From assembly GCF_003865135.1 (NCBI RefSeq), contig NZ_BHZC01000001.1:8928001-8992000 (forward strand): 64,000 bases of DNA. The letters are read 5' to 3'. Positions 59,969 through 64,000 of the stretch are shown one piece after another. Source of the DNA: Streptomyces chrestomyceticus JCM 4735 (GTDB taxonomy: Bacteria > Actinomycetota > Actinomycetes > Streptomycetales > Streptomycetaceae). The notes beneath the pieces are model-generated. The model saw only the letters and a program-made list of their open reading frames with translations, had not been told where the DNA came from and made no database searches. The translations under genes and the position numbers were made by a program. Each line of letters starts with the position of its first letter. Within the stretch, counting starts at the first letter, position 1.

Positions 59969-60850
59969 ATGCTTGCCGTGCAGGACCGTGCAGCGGGGAC
60001 GACGACAGCGGAGCCGGCGGGGGCGGTGCCGCAGGCGCCCGAGCTGCCCCGCGTCACGGACGCGACCAAGGTGGCGCCCCGGGACGCCCGGGCCCTGTCG
60101 AAGCTGTTCCTCACCCGGCTGGCCGAGCTGGAGGAGGGGACGGCCGAGTACCAGTACGCGCGCAACACCCTCATCGAGATGAATCTCTCACTGGTGCGGT
60201 TCGCCGCCGCCCGCTTCCGCGGCCGCCAGGACCTCGGGCACGCGGAGGACATCATCCAGGTCGGGACCATCGGCCTGATCAAGGCGATCGACCGGTTCGA
60301 CCTCTCGCGCGAGGTCGAGTTCTCCACCTTCGCCGTTCCGTACATCGTGGGTGAGATCAAGCGTTTCTTCCGTGACTCCACCTGGGCCGTGCACGTCCCC
60401 CGCCGGGTCCAGGAGCTGCGGGTCGAGCTGTCCAGGGCGGGTGAGCAGCTCGCCGCCGACCTGGGCCGCGAACCCACCGTCGCCGAACTGGCCGCCCGCC
60501 TGAAGATCGGCGAGGACGAGGTCGTCGACGCGATCGCCGCCAGCAACGGCTACACGGCGGGCTCGCTGGACGGCACCGGCGACGGCTCCGGCGCGGCCGG
60601 TGAGAGCCGCGCCATCGCCGACGTCATGGGTGACGACGACCCGGCGATGGAGCTGGTCGAGAACCTGAACGCGCTCGCCCCGCTCCTGCACGAGCTGGAC
60701 GACCGGCGGCGCCGCATCATCGAGATGCGCTTCGTCCAGGAGATGACGCAGGCTCAGATCGGCGCCGAGCTGGGCATCTCGCAGATGCACGTCTCGCGGC
60801 TGCTCTCCCGGACCCTGGACCAACTGCGCAAGGGGATGCTGGACCAGTAG
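59969..60850 (+). CDS. SigB/SigF/SigG-type RNA polymerase sigma factor
   Basis: 293 residues. Region 2 (NLSLVRFAAARFRGRQDLGH; QVGTIGLIKAIDRFDLSREV), region 3 (EPTVAELAARLKIGEDEV) and region 4 (ELGISQMHVSRLLSRTLDQL) are complete, so it is a group 3 SigB-family factor. Streptomyces members control osmotic, oxidative and developmental stress. GTG starts at 59948 and 59963 compete with ATG 59969; none has a strong ribosome site. It is divergent from rsbR and likely the target of the cascade. Confidence 0.87.
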   Translation: MLAVQDRAAGTTTAEPAGAVPQAPELPRVTDATKVAPRDARALSKLFLTRLAELEEGTAEYQYARNTLIEMNLSLVRFAAARFRGRQDLGHAEDIIQVGTIGLIKAIDRFDLSREVEFSTFAVPYIVGEIKRFFRDSTWAVHVPRRVQELRVELSRAGEQLAADLGREPTVAELAARLKIGEDEVVDAIAASNGYTAGSLDGTGDGSGAAGESRAIADVMGDDDPAMELVENLNALAPLLHELDDRRRRIIEMRFVQEMTQAQIGAELGISQMHVSRLLSRTLDQLRKGMLDQ

Positions 60851-61024
60851 CCGTACGCCGGCGGGCCGGTGGCGCCGCCTGGCGTCCCGCGTCCGGAGCG
60901 CGGTACCGGCAGGTGGGTCGCGCGGCAATGGGGGTGAAAAGCCTCATTGTGAACGGTGTACCCACTTCGTCCCCACCGAACCGGTGTTTTCGTCCCGGTG
61001 CGCTTCGGACAGATGTCCGCCCCC

Positions 61025-61735
61025 TCACCGACGGACGCGCCCGACGCCCTGCCCCCGCGTCCCGCGCGACCGGTAGACGACGTACGGGCGGAACAGATGG
61101 CCGACCGGCGCGGTGAAGGCGTGCACGAGACGGCTGAACGGCCACAGCGCGAACAGCGCCATGCCCAGCAGGGTGTGGAGCTGGTAGACCAGCGGCGCGT
61201 GCGCCATGACCGGCACGTCGGGGCTGAAGGTGAACAGCGAGCGGAACCAGACCGAGACGCCCTGCCGGTAGTCGTACGGATGGTCGCTCGTGGTCGTGGC
61301 GGTGGCGGCCAGCCCGGCGACCAGGGTCGCGACGAGCAGCGGGTGCACCAGGCGGTCGCTGCGCAGACTGGCGGCCCGCACCGCGGGGACGCGGAGCCGC
61401 CGGTAGATCAGCACGGCCAGCCCGGCCGTCGTGACCAGCCCGGCCACGCCGCCGACCGCGAGGGCGTTGGCGTGGTAGAGCCACTCGTGGACGTGGACGC
61501 GCTCGGTGAACGTCTCGGGGATCAGCAGACCGGTGAGATGACCCACGAAGACGAACAGCAGCCCATAGTGGAACAGCGGCGAGCCGAGGCGCAGCAGCGT
61601 GCTCTCGTGCAACTGGCTGGAGCGGCTGGTGAAGCCGAAACGGTCGTAGCGGTAGCGCCAGGCGGTACCCGCGACGAGCAGGGTCGTGACGAGGTAGGGC
61701 AGCACGCCCCACAGCGCGGTGTGCAGGGGGTTCAC
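61025..61735 (-). CDS. narI: Respiratory nitrate reductase gamma subunit
   Basis: 236 residues with five membrane helices. His ligands for the two b-type haems are expected in GSPLFHYGLLFVFVGHLTGL and LVYQLHTLLGM. It passes electrons from menaquinol to NarH. GTG start overlaps the narJ stop (GTGA). Last gene of narGHJI, converging with the sigma factor gene at a 174-bp gap. Confidence 0.92.
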   Translation of the reverse strand: MNPLHTALWGVLPYLVTTLLVAGTAWRYRYDRFGFTSRSSQLHESTLLRLGSPLFHYGLLFVFVGHLTGLLIPETFTERVHVHEWLYHANALAVGGVAGLVTTAGLAVLIYRRLRVPAVRAASLRSDRLVHPLLVATLVAGLAATATTTSDHPYDYRQGVSVWFRSLFTFSPDVPVMAHAPLVYQLHTLLGMALFALWPFSRLVHAFTAPVGHLFRPYVVYRSRGTRGQGVGRVRR

Positions 61736-62346
61736 CGGCGGGCTCCTCGAGGTGCGGGGCCGGGGAACGGGTCCAGGCCCACGGTCTCCATGGGCGGTGG
61801 CCCGGTACGGGCCAGGCGGCGGGCGGCGGCCCGGTCGGCGGGGCGCGGCCCGGGCAGCGTGCGGCAGACGGCGTCGAGGACGTCGCCGTACGGGCTTCGG
61901 TGGCCCGCCAGGGCGAGGCGCAGCAGTTCCAGTGCGGCCCGGTGCTCGTGCAGCAGGGCGCGGCCGGCCGCCGGGACGCGGGCGGCGAATTCCAGCATCA
62001 GGGGAAGGTGGTCGGGCAGTTCGTCCGGGGCCGGCTGCCAGCCCTCGGCGCGGTAGCGCGCCTTGATCCGGGCGAGGGTGGCGCCGCGCCGCCGGGTGTC
62101 GCCGTCGGTGTAGTACGTCAGGTGCTGGGTCCGGCGGGGGCTGCGGTCGAAGGCGGTGACGTACTGCGCGGCGAGGGTCAGCGTGGGCACGTCCTGGACG
62201 CGGGTGCAGAACCGCAGGAGGAGAGCGGCCGGTCCGTCCGTCTCCGTCCGCAGGGCCGCGCGGACGCTCTGGTGCCGGGCGGGCCAGTCGGACCCGGGGT
62301 AGGACAGGAGGAGGGACGCGGCCTGGTGGACCAGTGGGGCGTTCAC
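61732..62346 (-). CDS. narJ: Nitrate reductase maturation chaperone
   Basis: 204 residues, TorD/DmsD/NarJ helical family: HQAASLLLSYPGSDW start, then YVTAFDRSPRRTQHLTYYTD GDTRRRG (split here) and DHLPLMLEFAARVP, all typical of NarJ. It inserts the molybdenum cofactor into NarG before membrane assembly and is not part of the final complex. GTG start overlaps the narH stop; its own stop overlaps narI. Confidence 0.9.
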   Translation of the reverse strand: MNAPLVHQAASLLLSYPGSDWPARHQSVRAALRTETDGPAALLLRFCTRVQDVPTLTLAAQYVTAFDRSPRRTQHLTYYTDGDTRRRGATLARIKARYRAEGWQPAPDELPDHLPLMLEFAARVPAAGRALLHEHRAALELLRLALAGHRSPYGDVLDAVCRTLPGPRPADRAAARRLARTGPPPMETVGLDPFPGPAPRGARR

Positions 62347-63941
62347 GACTCTCCTCCCCGGCGGGGGAAGAGGCCGGCGGGGCGTCCGCGGCCGTTCCAG
62401 TTCAGGAGGTTCACCCGGTCCCGCAGCGAGGTGCCCGCGTGTTCCGCCCGGGGCGGCGCGGCGGGCGGGGCGTGGAAGCCTTCCGGGTCGTACATGCCCG
62501 GTGCCCCCGCGCCCTCCAGGCTGCACCCGGAGTCCGCGGCTTCGGGACCGGTGACGGCGTAACTGGTGGGGATCACGTAGCGCTCCTCGTACTTGGCCAC
62601 GGCCAGCAGCCGGTACATGGCCTCCAGCGACGCGGTGGTCATGCCCGCCGAGGCGGCGATCGCCGGGTCCTGCTCCTCCCCGAGGTTGGCGCGCCGCATA
62701 TGGGCACGCATCGCGGCCAGCCGGCACAGGGCCGCCTCCACCGGCGCCGTGTCGCCCGCCGTGAACAGGTGGGCCAGGTACTCCTGCGGAATCCGCAGCG
62801 CGTCGATGGCGGCGAACAGTTTGGCCGGATCCTCACCGTCGTGCCCGGTGGCGGTCAGCGACTCCACCACCGGGGACAGCGGCGGCACGTACCAGACCAT
62901 GGGCATGGTGCGGTACTCCGGGTGCAGCGGCAACGCCACCCGGTAGGTGCTGATCAGCGCGTACACCGGCGAGTTGCGGGCCGCGGTGACCCAGTCGTGC
63001 GGGATGCCGGCGGCTTCGGCGGCGCGGGCGACCCCGGGGTCGGACGGGTCGAGGAAGCAGGAGAGCTGGGCCTCGTACAGGTCCCGCTCGTCGGGGGTGG
63101 CGGCGGCCTCGCCGACCCGGTCGGCGTCGTAGAGGACGACGCCGAGGTAGCGCAGCCGCCCCACGCACGTCTCGGAGCACACGGTGGGCTCGCCCGCCTC
63201 CAGCCGCGGGTAGCACAGGGTGCACTTCTCGGCCTTGCCGGTGCGGTGGTTGAAGTAGACCTTCTTGTACGGGCAGCCGGTCACACACATACGCCAGCCC
63301 CGGCAGCGGTCCTGGTCCACCAGGACGATGCCGTCCTCGATGCGCTTGTAGAGGGCGCCGGACGGGCACACGGCCACGCACGACGGATTGAGGCAGTGCT
63401 CGCAGATCCGCGGCAGGTAGAACATGAACGCCTGCTCGTACTCCAGCCGCACCCGCTCGCTCATCTTCTTCAGCACGGGGTCGCCGGCGAGGTGCTCCGG
63501 CCCGCCCCCGAGGTCGTCGTCCCAGTTCGGGCCGCCGGTGACGGCGGTGGGCCGTCCGTCGGTCAGGGAGCGGGGCGGCGCGGTGGGCACGTCGTCGCCG
63601 AGCGGCGCGTCGGTCAGAACGCCGTAGTCGTACGTCCACGGCTGGTAGTAGGCGTCCAGCGTGGGCAGCCGGGGGTTGGCGAACAGCCGGGCCAGGCGGG
63701 CCCGGCCGCCGCTGCGCGGCACCAGCCGGCCGTGCTTGCGCTGCCAGCCGCCCTGCCAGACGTCCTGGTCCTCGTAGGCGCGCGGATAGCCCTGGCCGGG
63801 CCGGGTCTCGACGTTGTTGAACCAGACGTACTCGGTGCCGGAACGGTTCGTCCAGGTCTGTTTGCAGGTGACCGAGCAGGTGTGGCAGCCGATGCACTTG
63901 TCGAGGTTCATGACCATCGCGATCTGCGCCATGACGCGCAT
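62343..63941 (-). CDS. narH: Respiratory nitrate reductase beta subunit
   Basis: 532 residues with four iron-sulfur motifs: CIGCHTCSVTC near residue 16, CEHCLNPSCVAVC, CRGWRMCVTGC (Trp in place of a Cys, the usual [3Fe-4S] site) and CTLCYPRLEAGEPTVCSETC. It carries electrons from NarI to the molybdenum subunit NarG. The length and cluster pattern are normal. ATG overlaps the narG stop by one base (TGATG). The C-terminal Pro-rich tail is longer than in enteric NarH. Confidence 0.93.
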   Translation of the reverse strand: MRVMAQIAMVMNLDKCIGCHTCSVTCKQTWTNRSGTEYVWFNNVETRPGQGYPRAYEDQDVWQGGWQRKHGRLVPRSGGRARLARLFANPRLPTLDAYYQPWTYDYGVLTDAPLGDDVPTAPPRSLTDGRPTAVTGGPNWDDDLGGGPEHLAGDPVLKKMSERVRLEYEQAFMFYLPRICEHCLNPSCVAVCPSGALYKRIEDGIVLVDQDRCRGWRMCVTGCPYKKVYFNHRTGKAEKCTLCYPRLEAGEPTVCSETCVGRLRYLGVVLYDADRVGEAAATPDERDLYEAQLSCFLDPSDPGVARAAEAAGIPHDWVTAARNSPVYALISTYRVALPLHPEYRTMPMVWYVPPLSPVVESLTATGHDGEDPAKLFAAIDALRIPQEYLAHLFTAGDTAPVEAALCRLAAMRAHMRRANLGEEQDPAIAASAGMTTASLEAMYRLLAVAKYEERYVIPTSYAVTGPEAADSGCSLEGAGAPGMYDPEGFHAPPAAPPRAEHAGTSLRDRVNLLNWNGRGRPAGLFPRRGGES

Positions 63942-64000
63942 CAGTAGCTGACCTCCTGGGAGCGGCGGCGGATGGTGGTGACCGCGTCGCGCTGGTTGCC
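63941..64000 (-). CDS. narG: Respiratory nitrate reductase alpha subunit, C-terminal end (cut by window)
   Basis: Only the last 19 codons and TGA are present: NQRDAVTTIRRRSQEVSY with one preceding residue, which matches the conserved end of NarG. It is the molybdenum-containing catalytic subunit reducing nitrate to nitrite. The gene continues beyond position 64000. Confidence 0.85.
   Translation of the reverse strand, partial: GNQRDAVTTIRRRSQEVSY

Overview
The window is chromosomal DNA of a high-GC actinomycete, almost certainly a Streptomyces or close relative. The evidence is strong G/C bias at third codon positions, many GTG and TTG starts, ATGA/GTGA stop-start overlaps, and typical families (DUF3140, DUF7144, DUF2252, SpoIIE/RsbR partner-switching proteins, PucR-like regulators, a DasR-type chitinase promoter). 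I saw no rRNA, tRNA, CRISPR array, insertion sequence or integrase.

Layout. 0-4 kb: the 3' end of a squalene-hopene-type cyclase converges on a minus-strand set of prenyl-diphosphate synthase, a UbiA-fold protein with terpene-cyclase-like motifs, and a two-gene ABC exporter. This is a candidate terpenoid locus. 4-16 kb: housekeeping and accessory genes (mannose-6-phosphate isomerase, CsbD, VOC, SRPBCC and cupin proteins, an AraC regulator, RNase HI, a lipase, a PucR-like regulator, a membrane endonuclease/phosphatase). 16-20 kb: an ABC importer with a double permease and no visible binding protein, preceded by a promoter, a possible leader peptide and three copies of a CTGAA-N6-TTCAG palindrome. 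20-28 kb: a GH18 chitinase under a DasR-like element, an MFS pump with its winged-helix regulator and tandem operators, a HelD-like ATPase, a short-chain dehydrogenase and a methyltransferase.

30-50 kb: a stress or dormancy-flavoured block (DUF2252, diacylglycerol-kinase-like, two DUF7144 proteins, LuxR regulators, DUF1269, a GH63-like plus GH13 operon, PPK2 coupled to SulP, an MFS pump, an RDD protein). At least eight start sites here are preceded by a shared 17-bp inverted repeat, RTCACCC-N6-GGTGA, which I read as a local regulon. This is the strongest unexplained signal in the window.

50-61 kb: a phytase, then a nearly complete partner-switching cascade. It holds several PP2C/SpoIIE phosphatases, a STAS antagonist, an RsbW-type kinase, stressosome genes rsbR-rsbS-rsbT, an RsbT-PP2C fusion, and a divergent SigB/F/G-type sigma factor. 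Sigma-B-like promoters lie in front of csbD and an SRPBCC gene. 61-64 kb: the 3' part of a narGHJI respiratory nitrate reductase operon, with narG cut by the window end.

Likely cooperation: the sigma cascade, nitrate respiration, polyphosphate kinase and the palindrome-marked genes together suggest an island for survival under stress or low oxygen. That functional reading is inference; the sequence motifs and gene order are direct observations.
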